In this document: positions 1 through 5,802 of the stretch, piece after piece
Layout: every line of letters starts with the position of its first letter
How positions within the stretch are numbered: position 1 is the stretch's first letter
Assembly: GCA_947589375.1 (NCBI GenBank)
Contig: CANQAO010000067.1
Coordinates: 1-5,924 of the forward strand
Source of the DNA: an uncultured Bacilli bacterium
GTDB taxonomy: Bacteria; Bacillota_I; Bacilli_A; RF39; UBA660
Direction: 5' to 3'
Length of the DNA: 5,924 nt
Made by a program: the position numbers and the translations under genes
The notes under the pieces: model-generated
The model's input: the letters and a program-made list of their open reading frames with translations, nothing else
Told to the model about the DNA's origin: nothing
Databases searched by the model: none

Positions 1-2
1 TT

Positions 3-65
3 CGAAGGATTAAAACAATATATGATGATGGTAAACGTATAATAACCAATAAATTTTTGACTTAA
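3..65 (+). pseudogene. Probable 3' end of an IS200/IS605-type tnpB (partial)
   Basis: An open frame enters from the left edge and ends at TAA 63-65, giving about 20 residues (RRIKTIYDDGKRIITNKFLT). The pattern 'I..IY..GKRI' followed by a stop resembles the last helix of TnpB nucleases after their zinc ribbon (the usual 'A..NI..EG.R' tail). The structured stretch immediately after the stop supports this. No zinc-ribbon or RuvC residue is inside the window, so the call rests on a short tail plus context. It could instead be the end of an unrelated protein. Confidence 0.35.
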
Positions 66-155
66 AAAATACAAGTATGGTGGCAGTCATCGGAAACTTA
101 TCTATGGAGAGCAGTAGTTTCGGTGAAGTAGAAAAGCCTTACCGCGAGGTAAGGC
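66..155 (+). ncRNA. Omega-RNA-like / IS200-IS605 right-end structured tail
   Basis: Directly after the presumed tnpB stop comes a GC-richer, fold-rich stretch. GAAACT (92-97) can pair with AGTTTC (116-121). GCCTTACC (136-143) and GGTAAGGC (148-155) form a perfect 8-bp stem closed by a GCGA tetraloop. In the IS200/IS605 group, the 3' end of tnpB and the element's right end produce an omega RNA that guides TnpB and ends in such a hairpin. The local wording (GGAGAGCAGTAGTTTCGGTGAAGTAGAA, split here as GGAGAGCAGT and AGTTTCGGTGAAGTAGAA) matches my memory of such tails; no alignment was run. A standalone leader RNA for the next gene is the alternative. Confidence 0.45.
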
Positions 156-156
156 A

Positions 157-180
157 GCCAAATTTATTTGGTTTTGTTCT
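157..180 (+). terminator. Weak hairpin with T-rich tail
   Basis: CCAAA (158-162) pairs with TTTGG (167-171) over a TTTA loop, followed by TTTTGTTCT. The stem is short and AT-rich. It could end transcription from the transposon remnant before the next promoter, or form part of the element's right end. Confidence 0.3.
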
Positions 181-215
181 AACAATTAGTTTTAAAATAG
201 AGAATATTAAAATAA

Positions 216-245
216 TTGTGCATTAAGGTTAATTTGTGATATAAT
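216..245 (+). promoter_or_regulatory. Extended -10 promoter for the 372-residue protein
   Basis: TATAAT at 240-245 is preceded by TG at 237-238, giving the extended -10 form TGnTATAAT. A weak -35, TTGTGC (216-221), lies 18 bp upstream. Transcription would start near 252, just ahead of the GAAAGGG ribosome site (256-262) and the ATG at 273. Confidence 0.55.
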
Positions 246-272
246 ATAGGACATTGAAAGGGATGGTGAAGG

Positions 273-1391
273 ATGCTTATTGAACTTAATTATTCAGAAA
301 ACCTTAAAGATTATGGAGGTATAACTAAAAAAGCGCCTTATCCTATAGAATTTATTTCTGTAAATAACATTAAAACATTTTTAACCGAGCTGGATGAACA
401 AGAATTTAAAGAATATGAACAAATGTATAAGGAAGCATTTGAAATATTTAACATGAACCATTATCATCGCAATGATTTAGAACTTGTTAATCTTCATGGT
501 AAAAAAGCCTTATTTTATTTAGGACCTAAAATTCTCGAATATAAAGCATGTCGCAATTTTATAAATAAATATAAACCACTTATAGATAAGTTTGGTCCAA
601 AACTTATAGATACTTTTGAAGGTGATTATATTTTTAATAGGGAGCATGCTTTAAAAATATATAATGAGCTAAAGGATTTATATTTACATAAACAAGAACT
701 TTTAGAAATGTGCGATAAATTAGAAGGCTTGAAAATCACTGATTTTATGTATATGAAAGCACCAGAATTATCGTTAAGCGCTGTTGGCCGCATAAGTAGT
801 ATAGAAATTATGGGTTTTTATACCGATGGTGAGCAAACGTATAATCCAGTGGCTAAACAAGAATTTTCTAGCGAAATAAAATATCAGGTTAATATCGAAA
901 AAGCTAATATGATTTTGGAATATCATAAAAAGCCTAATGATAGAACTAGATTAAGAACTCCACAGCCATGTTTAATTGTTAATAATTTACTTTTTGATAC
1001 AAATTTTTTACCAACATATGAAGAACTATATGATTTTAATATTCCTACAAATTTAGATTATCAACGTTTTGAAGACTTTAAAAAATTGGAACAAGAAAAA
1101 GAGAGTATCATTACTGATGTTTCAGCATTAAATAGCATGAGCCAAGACCTCAGTAAGGTATTATGTTTATTAGAAGATTATACAACAAAGATAGAACGTA
1201 CTAAAAACATGGAAGAAACTAAAGATATTGTGACAAAACTTGATGCACTTAGAGAAATCCTAGCTGATGTTGAAAAGCTGAAAGATATAATTATTAAAAA
1301 TAGTGATGTCATTACTGAAGAGGAAATTGAAAAAAGGCTTGAAAAAAGGCTTAAAAAAAGGCTTGAAAAAAGCTTACATCACTATTGCTAA
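273..1391 (+). CDS. Unrecognised 372-residue protein with C-terminal coiled coil
   Basis: I do not recognise the family. The ATG at 273 has a purine-rich site (GAAAGGG, 256-262) about 10 bases upstream, and a promoter sits just before that. There is no signal peptide or membrane segment, so it should be cytosolic. Residues 1-265 look globular and mixed alpha/beta. Residues 265-345 are strongly helical and charged, and residues 351-367 form an arginine/lysine tetrad repeat (EKRLEKRLKKRLEKSL), all predicted coiled coil. That kind of tail is common in Rpn/PD-(D/E)XK transposase-like proteins, but their N-terminal nuclease domain is absent here. The last codons lie in 12-base repeats; the fourth unit has lost a base, so the end (LHHYC) is probably frameshifted. 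The gene is monocistronic, between a transposon remnant and a terminator. Confidence 0.75.
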   Translation: MLIELNYSENLKDYGGITKKAPYPIEFISVNNIKTFLTELDEQEFKEYEQMYKEAFEIFNMNHYHRNDLELVNLHGKKALFYLGPKILEYKACRNFINKYKPLIDKFGPKLIDTFEGDYIFNREHALKIYNELKDLYLHKQELLEMCDKLEGLKITDFMYMKAPELSLSAVGRISSIEIMGFYTDGEQTYNPVAKQEFSSEIKYQVNIEKANMILEYHKKPNDRTRLRTPQPCLIVNNLLFDTNFLPTYEELYDFNIPTNLDYQRFEDFKKLEQEKESIITDVSALNSMSQDLSKVLCLLEDYTTKIERTKNMEETKDIVTKLDALREILADVEKLKDIIIKNSDVITEEEIEKRLEKRLKKRLEKSLHHYC

Positions 1392-1403
1392 GGCTCATAT
1401 TAA

Positions 1404-1565
1404 AAAAGAATAGTGGCAATTATTTTATTTATAAGGCATCTTGTTATAAATTACTTAAATGCTAGTAAAAATGCAAACAATAATTCAGCTAAAATAGATC
1501 TTGAAGAATTATTAAAAGAAAAAACGGGTAAGGAATATAAATTTGAACCAAAATTAAAAGTTTAA
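1404..1565 (+). pseudogene. Coding relic after the 372-residue gene
   Basis: After an in-frame TAA at 1401-1403, the same reading frame stays open for 53 codons to TAA 1563-1565. The second half has a plausible soluble-protein composition (SAKIDLEELLKEKTGKEYKF). There is no ATG and no ribosome site; GTG at 1413 is the only alternative start near its beginning. It may be the displaced C-terminus of the upstream gene or the end of another lost gene. In a different frame, 1372-1410 reads AYITIAKAHIKKE, resembling tails of Rpn-type proteins. This points to decay by several small insertions or deletions. Translation is doubtful. Confidence 0.35.
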
Positions 1566-1594
1566 AATCAAGATTTAAACTATCAATTTAACAA

Positions 1595-1630
1595 AAAAAC
1601 AATCCAAATTATTTTTGAATTGTTTTTCTA
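1595..1630. terminator. Probable bidirectional terminator between convergent genes
   Basis: AAAAACAAT (1595-1603) pairs with ATTGTTTTT (1619-1627), and CAAA (1605-1608) pairs with TTTG (1614-1617), with one C/A mismatch between the two stems. A T-run follows in either reading direction. It would end the 372-residue gene on the plus strand. On the minus strand it would end the membrane-protein transcript after it passes through repeat copy 1. Confidence 0.6.
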
Positions 1631-1668
1631 TACCTGAAGTTCGGATTTCCCAAGCAGATTTGAAGCGG

Positions 1669-1724
1669 GTGGCGTAGATATTTACAACCACTGTTAGCGA
1701 GTAAATTGGTATAAAAATTAACTA
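1669..1724 (-). repeat. 55-bp 3'-UTR repeat, copy 1
   Basis: This copy shares GTGGCGTAGATATTTACAAC and the following bases, to ATTAACTA, with copies at 2611 and 5803. It is given on the minus strand because it lies between the stop of the minus-strand membrane protein (1801) and a terminator (1595-1630). RNA from that strand can also pair better: GUGG with CCAC, and UGUA with UACG including a U-G pair. The plus-strand RNA has a C-A mismatch at that position. In the middle, copy 1 reads like copy 3 (TGTTAGCGAGTAAATTGG), whereas copy 2 differs. Confidence 0.85.
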
Positions 1725-1800
1725 TCATTAACATTATACTATGATTTTAATAATTTTTAAATATTTTTCATATTAATTTATTTATGTGTAAACATTTGAA

Positions 1801-2298
1801 TTAGGTATCTAGCTCATAATAATATAATTTCTTTGTATCTTTATCATAAATGGCAAAAGTATAATTAAATGAATATCTATCAAATATATCACTTCCATCA
1901 GTTGGGATAGGCCACCCATTATGTCTATCAACAAAATAATATAATCCATTATTAATTTTTGGTATTTCTTTTTCTTTTGCTAAGGAATTTGTTGTTTTTT
2001 CATCTCCATATACAATTTGGTTTAAAACTTTTGAAAGAGGAAAAGATTTCCATTTAGACAATTGTTTTAAAATTTTATTATTATCTTTACAATTAGCTTT
2101 TGCAAAATATTCACCATCACCATGAAAACCGCCATGAGTATTCTCTTCCTTTATAATTGTGCATGAAGAAATATCTAAATTGATTTCATTTTTGATATGT
2201 TGCTTTGTGTCTGGTTTATATAAAATAGTTAAATTAAATATAGCTATTGCTAAAAGTATAAGTCCAAGTAATATAAGTATTTTTATGTTATTACTCAT
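1801..2298 (-). CDS. Conserved hypothetical membrane-anchored protein, 165 residues
   Basis: The N-terminus is a short polar stretch followed by a long hydrophobic helix (residues 6-27, ILILLGLILLAIAIF and on). No signal-peptidase or lipobox site is evident, so it should be anchored with its C-terminal domain outside. Residues 55-65 carry a glycine/histidine-rich motif (HGGFHGDGEYF), and the end is FAIYDKDTKKLYYYELDT. I associate both with a family of uncharacterised Bacillota proteins, from memory only. Two cysteines (C46, C70) could form a disulfide. The start codon has no convincing ribosome site: the leader is A/T-rich and resembles an IS end. It may be co-transcribed with the small open stretch upstream. 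Repeat copy 1 and a terminator follow. Function is unknown. Confidence 0.75.
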   Translation of the reverse strand: MSNNIKILILLGLILLAIAIFNLTILYKPDTKQHIKNEINLDISSCTIIKEENTHGGFHGDGEYFAKANCKDNNKILKQLSKWKSFPLSKVLNQIVYGDEKTTNSLAKEKEIPKINNGLYYFVDRHNGWPIPTDGSDIFDRYSFNYTFAIYDKDTKKLYYYELDT

Positions 2299-2329
2299 AT
2301 TTTTAAATTAACACACTTTATTGGTTATT

Positions 2330-2545
2330 TTAGATAGATTTTTTTCTCATTTGAAATTTTATAGTTATTTTATACTCATGTATTACATTAGAACTTACAT
2401 CAATCATAGCAAAGTTATTTGCTGTGGATGCAATAAGATTTTTGGGAAAACTATTTTGTATATATTCTTTTAATTCTTTATGAAAATACAATATACTATC
2501 ACCTATGACAATTTTGACTACAATTACTTTTTTAATAAAAAATCA
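2330..2545 (-). other. Uncatalogued open stretch, possible 53-residue gene or truncated gene end
   Basis: From TGA (2543-2545) to TAA (2330-2332) the minus strand is open for about 71 codons with protein-like composition. Its core reads YFHKELKEYIQNSFPKNL, then ANNFAMIDVSSNVIHEYKIT, ending in QMRKKSI. There is no upstream ATG. A TTG at 2491-2489 lies about 7 bases after an AGGTGA site, which would give 53 residues. The frame also reads sensibly upstream of that TTG (KKVIVVKIVIGDSI), so this could be the C-terminus of a larger gene cut by the terminator/repeat block at 2543. It ends 31 bases before the membrane-protein start and may share its transcript. The family is not recognised. Confidence 0.4.
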
Positions 2546-2561
2546 TCTCGAATAGAGATGA
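2531..2561 (-). terminator. Rho-independent terminator for the AlbA_2 regulator gene
   Basis: Read on the minus strand, TCATCTC and GAGATGA (2561-2555 and 2549-2543) form a perfect 7-bp stem over a 5-base loop, followed by TTTTTTATT. It lies about 105 bases after the regulator's stop codon, with repeat copy 2 in between. Confidence 0.75.
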
Positions 2562-2610
2562 AATATATTCGAATGTCCGAAAAGTTCGAACAGATTCGTC
2601 AATGGAGCGA

Positions 2611-2665
2611 GTGGCGTAGATATTTACAACCACTTTAGCTAGTAACTTGGTATAAAAATTAACTA
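2611..2665 (-). repeat. 55-bp 3'-UTR repeat, copy 2
   Basis: Identical to copy 1 over the GTGGCGTAGATATTTACAAC block and again at the GGTATAAAAATTAACTA end. It diverges in the middle, with CTTTAGCTAGTAACTTGG in place of CTGTTAGCGAGTAAATTGG. It begins 3 bases beyond the regulator's stop codon (minus strand) and is followed by the terminator at 2531-2561. Copy 2 also shares AGTTCG and CAGATT segments with copy 1 on the terminator side, so the related region is wider than the 55-bp core. Confidence 0.85.
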
Positions 2666-2668
2666 ACT

Positions 2669-3967
2669 TCATTTTAACACATAATATATATTTTTACCAG
2701 AGCCAATTTGTTTTAAAAGATTTTCAGTTAACATTTTATTTAAAATATCATTTGCTCTGGTCTTAGAAACTTCTAAAAGAGATTCTACAATAAGCCTATT
2801 TATTTTATTGTTTTTCTTTAAATATTCAACTATTTTTTCTTCTTGAGTTAAATTTGAAGGTAAAATTTTTTCAGCTTCTTCAGTGTAATTAACATTAAAT
2901 AAAGTTACTTTAAAAGCATTATCGGAATCTAATATTAAAGGCCTTTTATCATATTTTTTATATGATTCCATAATTCTTCCAATTCCTGTTCCAAAACTTT
3001 CTACATATTTTAACCTATAAAAAATGTTTGCTAAATTAGGATTTCTTGATTCTGATATACCAGTATATAAATCTTTTATGCTAATGCCTTTTACTAATCC
3101 ACCTAATGAAGTAATTTCATAGTGATCATCAAAAAGAGAAATTAAAATGCTTCCTGTAAAATTATAATCTCTATGAATAATAGCATTTAATAAAGATTCT
3201 CTTAAAGCATATTCAGGATAATCTCTTATATCTTGTCTTTCTAAACCGATAATTTTCCCTTTTGTTTTATTATATAAATCCAAATATTCATAAGTGTCAT
3301 TTACTTGCTTTAAAACTGAACCTTTAAACTCTTTTCTATCTTTAAATTCTAATTTATTATTACCATTAAAGATAGCGCATTTTATTGAATATGGACATTC
3401 GTCTGATAAAAGTAATCCAAGATTTGTATATTGATTATTTAGATTTGTAATATTTAATGTTTTAAATTTACTATCATTTATTTCAATACCATGATTCTTA
3501 AAAGTTTCTTTTAAATAATTAAAATGTAAGTTTTGATTGCTAGAAACATTATTTTCAAATGAATTACTGTTGCTTTCTAAAAGCATTTTTTTGATAACTT
3601 CTTCACTAGCCTGAATAGAAACATTTCCATGTCTTAAGTATACTCCTGATGATTTTAATCCCTTATCTGCTAGATAATATGGTTTATTTGGAGCTTCATT
3701 AACTTTCACTATAATAATGTCTTTATTATCTATATTTTCAATATATATTTTTGTATATAAAGTTAAATCAGAACAAATACCATCGCGAATCATTCCACTT
3801 AATGCTTCTAAATCTTTTTCCGCATCTTTAAGCCCAATGATATTGCTATTATCATCAATACCTATATAAATTGTACCATCATTGGTATTAGCAAATGCGA
3901 CAATTTCTTTTTTTATGTCTTTTGTGAGTTTTACTTTTAATTCTGTTTTTTGATCTTCTTTATACAT
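2669..3967 (-). CDS. AlbA_2 / HATPase_c_4 (COG2865, Schlafen-like) putative regulator
   Basis: The 432-residue protein starts at the ATG of MYKEDQKTEL. An AAGGTG site (3979-3974) lies 6 bases upstream, whereas the longer frame to 4027 has no ribosome site and would include the promoter. Residues 1-130 match the AlbA_2 (Schlafen-type, putative nucleic-acid-binding) domain: TELKVKL, IVAFANTNDGTIYIGIDD near 22-39, and GVYLRHG at 108-114. Residues 250-340 match HATPase_c_4: ESLLNAIIHRDY (257-268), NPNLANIFYRLKYVESFGTG and GIGRIMESY. The end (370-432) is a winged-helix-like segment ending in NIYYVLK. The family is annotated as putative transcriptional regulators or RecG-related helicases, with biochemistry mostly untested. 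It is divergent from a KAP NTPase gene. Likely autoregulated through the 11-bp repeats at its promoter (inference). Confidence 0.85.
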   Translation of the reverse strand: MYKEDQKTELKVKLTKDIKKEIVAFANTNDGTIYIGIDDNSNIIGLKDAEKDLEALSGMIRDGICSDLTLYTKIYIENIDNKDIIIVKVNEAPNKPYYLADKGLKSSGVYLRHGNVSIQASEEVIKKMLLESNSNSFENNVSSNQNLHFNYLKETFKNHGIEINDSKFKTLNITNLNNQYTNLGLLLSDECPYSIKCAIFNGNNKLEFKDRKEFKGSVLKQVNDTYEYLDLYNKTKGKIIGLERQDIRDYPEYALRESLLNAIIHRDYNFTGSILISLFDDHYEITSLGGLVKGISIKDLYTGISESRNPNLANIFYRLKYVESFGTGIGRIMESYKKYDKRPLILDSDNAFKVTLFNVNYTEEAEKILPSNLTQEEKIVEYLKKNNKINRLIVESLLEVSKTRANDILNKMLTENLLKQIGSGKNIYYVLK

Positions 3968-3973
3968 TCTCAT

Positions 3974-4014
3974 CACCTTAATAATATTATATACAAAATA
4001 AAAAATATTATCAA
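3974..4014 (-). promoter_or_regulatory. Near-consensus promoter and ribosome site of the AlbA_2 regulator
   Basis: On the minus strand, TTGATA (4014-4009) and TATAAT (3991-3986) are separated by exactly 17 bp, an almost perfect housekeeping promoter. Transcription should begin around 3979. AAGGTG (3979-3974) is therefore at or very near the RNA 5' end and the leader is very short. The site is 6 bases from the ATG at 3967, which fixes the start. Confidence 0.8.
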
Positions 4015-4018
4015 CGTA

Positions 4019-4053
4019 TTCGACCACTTTTCGACCACTTTTCGACCACTTTT
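4019..4053. repeat. Three tandem 11-bp repeats, probable operator
   Basis: The unit CGACCACTTTT is perfectly repeated three times (4021-4031, 4032-4042, 4043-4053), and the 11-base period extends back to 4019. On the minus strand it reads AAAAGTGGTCG. The array ends 4-6 bp upstream of the regulator's -35 box. A period of about one DNA turn puts all copies on the same face, as expected for cooperative protein binding. The regulator itself is the obvious candidate, though this is not shown. Confidence 0.75.
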
Positions 4054-4111
4054 AATTTTTTATAAAAAAAGATAATTGAAAAGTTCAACTAAAATTAAAT
4101 TCGAAGTGATA

Positions 4112-4137
4112 GATAAAAAGGTTTTAAACCTTTTATC
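4112..4137. promoter_or_regulatory. 26-bp imperfect palindrome in the divergent control region
   Basis: GATAAAAAGGTTT (4112-4124) and AAACCTTTTATC (4126-4137) form a 12-bp inverted repeat with one extra A and a single central T. It lies about 90 bp upstream of the NTPase -10 box. No strong T-run follows in either direction, so an operator seems more likely than a terminator, but a plus-strand attenuator hairpin is possible. Confidence 0.5.
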
Positions 4138-4225
4138 AAAAAAATATTCTTCGTTCGTTAAAAGGATTATATGATAAATATTAGGAAAAATCGATAGTTG
4201 TATAGGAAAATTCTCCAAAATATAG

Positions 4226-4248
4226 TATAATTCTATTGAAGTTAGGAG
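4226..4248 (+). promoter_or_regulatory. TATAAT box and ribosome site of the KAP NTPase operon
   Basis: TATAAT lies at 4226-4231. No good -35 is seen at normal spacing (TTGTAT at 4198 is 22 bp away), which suggests an activator-dependent or weak promoter. AGGAG at 4244-4248 directly touches the ATG at 4249 and is 9 bases from the TTG at 4258, so TTG is the better-placed start. Confidence 0.55.
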
Positions 4249-4257
4249 ATGATTATC

Positions 4258-5574
4258 TTGTTAAAATATGAATTAGAACCAAATGATAAAAATTTAAAAG
4301 AAACAATAGAAAAAAATTTTTTAGAAAGAAATTCTAAGTTAGTAATGCTTTCAAAGTTGTTGGCAAATGTAAAAGAAAATTTAATTATTTCTGTTGATGG
4401 ACAATGGGGTTCTGGGAAAACATTTTTTATTAAACAATTTAAATACTTAGTAGATCATATAGAAAATTATACAGAGGATAGAATAATTAACGGTAATGAT
4501 AGGCAATCATTCGAACAATTACATGAAACAAATCTAGTTGTCTATTATAATGCTTGGGAAAACGATATGCATGCCAATCCTCTTGAATCTTTAATCTATA
4601 ATATATTAAATGAATATCCTAAAATGAAAAATCAAATAGTTAATTTTCAAGATTTCAAAACAATGCTTAAATCATTTTGTGGGGACTTTCTGTATTCAGC
4701 AAGTAAGAACCTTTTTGATATTAATAATTTTGATAAAATCAAAAATTATGATGATCTAGCAAAAGATATTAAGACAATCGAAGAAAAGAAAATAGCTTTT
4801 AATAAACTTGTAGATAAAATTTTAGGTGATAAACAAAGATTAATATTAATTATTGATGAACTTGACCGTTGCAAACCAACATTTGCTGTCGAAATGTTAG
4901 AAATAATAAAACATTTTTATACCAATGATAAAATAACTATTATTGTTTCAACTAATAATTCAGAACTTTCGAATACAATAAAGAATTATTATGGTAATGA
5001 TTTCGATGGGTATGGTTATTTAAATAAATTTTATGATTTTATCATAAGTTTGGAGATTAAAGATATTAAAAGATATTTACAAAATCAATTTAACTTTTGC
5101 AATAGTAGTTATATTTACCATGATATGAGTTATGTAGTAATGAAGTATTTTGATTTTTCGTTAAGAGAATGCAATAGATTTATTACTCTTTATAATATGC
5201 TTAAAGAATATATTGAGACTGAGAAATATTTTGATAAAGATTTATATTATATTAATACTTGTATCTTTATGCCCCTAGTTTTGGCCTTAAAAATAAAAGA
5301 TGTTAATAAATATAATTTGTTTATGTCTAAAAAAGGAGAAAGTATAATAACTGATTTTTTAAATAATGAAATTATAGGCACTGATTATCAAAGATGGTTA
5401 GGAAATTTATTGAAATCCGAAAATGAAGATGATTTCCAAAAGAAGATTTTAGACATTTATTATGAAAATTTTAATACTGAATATTCCTATGAAAAATTTC
5501 CGTTTTTTGAAGCAATATCTTTGTTAGGTACTAAAATAACAATAGATAATAAGGAAGATACTGATAATGACTGA
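4258..5574 (+). CDS. KAP-family P-loop NTPase
   Basis: The 438-residue protein is read from TTG 4258, which is 9 bases after AGGAG. The ATG at 4249 is in frame but abuts that site. Residues 48-55 are a Walker A motif (GQWGSGKT) after a hydrophobic strand. NAWENDM (98-104) is the hallmark 'NAW' segment of KAP NTPases. Residues 195-205 are Walker B (LILIIDELDRC), followed by a sensor-like STN (231-233) and a helical C-terminus with FSLRECNRFI (300-309). Many KAP proteins carry membrane helices inserted in the ATPase domain; none are evident here, so this one looks cytosolic. Known members include the F-plasmid phage-exclusion protein PifA and animal Kidins220. It is divergent from the AlbA_2 regulator and overlaps the start of a broken small gene by 8 bases. 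A phage-defence role is inference. Confidence 0.88.
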   Translation: MLKYELEPNDKNLKETIEKNFLERNSKLVMLSKLLANVKENLIISVDGQWGSGKTFFIKQFKYLVDHIENYTEDRIINGNDRQSFEQLHETNLVVYYNAWENDMHANPLESLIYNILNEYPKMKNQIVNFQDFKTMLKSFCGDFLYSASKNLFDINNFDKIKNYDDLAKDIKTIEEKKIAFNKLVDKILGDKQRLILIIDELDRCKPTFAVEMLEIIKHFYTNDKITIIVSTNNSELSNTIKNYYGNDFDGYGYLNKFYDFIISLEIKDIKRYLQNQFNFCNSSYIYHDMSYVVMKYFDFSLRECNRFITLYNMLKEYIETEKYFDKDLYYINTCIFMPLVLALKIKDVNKYNLFMSKKGESIITDFLNNEIIGTDYQRWLGNLLKSENEDDFQKKILDIYYENFNTEYSYEKFPFFEAISLLGTKITIDNKEDTDND

Positions 5575-5757
5575 TGAACAGTAATCGATATAGTAATAGA
5601 AATTAGTAGGAAATGCTAAATACCCATACGAATCTATTATTGTGAGAGCTAGAAAAATAATTGGTATAAGTGATTATAAAATATTAATGAAAACATGTAT
5701 TCACAGGCTGAATTAGAAGCAAAAACCATATTAACAAGTAATATAGAATATTTTTAA
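5567..5757 (+). pseudogene. Frameshifted small partner gene of the KAP NTPase
   Basis: ATG 5567 overlaps the NTPase stop (ATGACTGA), a translational-coupling layout, but the frame stops after MTDEQ at TAA 5582. Protein-like sequence continues in other frames: VIDIVIE in the -1 frame (5581-5601). Back in the first frame, KLVGNAKYPYES then IIVRARKIIGISDYKILMK follow (from 5600). MYSQAELEAKTILTSNIEYF then runs in the -1 frame to TAA 5755-5757. Joined together these give a small, mostly helical protein of roughly 63 residues. At least three small insertions or deletions are needed, one near an A-run. The family is not recognised. The alternatives are sequencing errors in an intact gene or true decay. 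Confidence 0.6.
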
Positions 5758-5783
5758 AAAGAAAACTCACACGAGAGTGTGAG
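5756..5783 (-). terminator. Minus-strand rho-independent terminator
   Basis: CTCACAC (5766-5772) and GTGTGAG (5777-5783) form a perfect 7-bp stem over a 4-base loop. On the minus strand it is followed by TTTTCTTTTT, a good T-run. On the plus strand only TAAATATT follows, so it would end the NTPase operon weakly. A minus-strand terminator here implies a gene that once lay to the right, before the insertion sequence arrived. Confidence 0.65.
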
Positions 5784-5802
5784 TAAATATTAAATGGAGC
5801 AG

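Noticed and set aside
263..280. Alternative upstream ATG at 263
   Set aside because: It is in another frame and stops after six codons.
1677..1716. tRNA or other known RNA gene in the repeat
   Set aside because: No cloverleaf arms, no TTCGA-type T-loop and too short.
3968..4027. N-terminal extension of the AlbA_2 regulator (start at 4027)
   Set aside because: The extra 20 residues overlie the TTGATA/TATAAT promoter and have no ribosome site; the ATG at 3967 has AAGGTG at ideal spacing.
4171..4197. Tiny leader peptide MINIRKNR preceded by AAAGGA
   Set aside because: Eight codons upstream of the visible NTPase -10 box, so it would not be on that transcript; chance is likely in AT-rich DNA.
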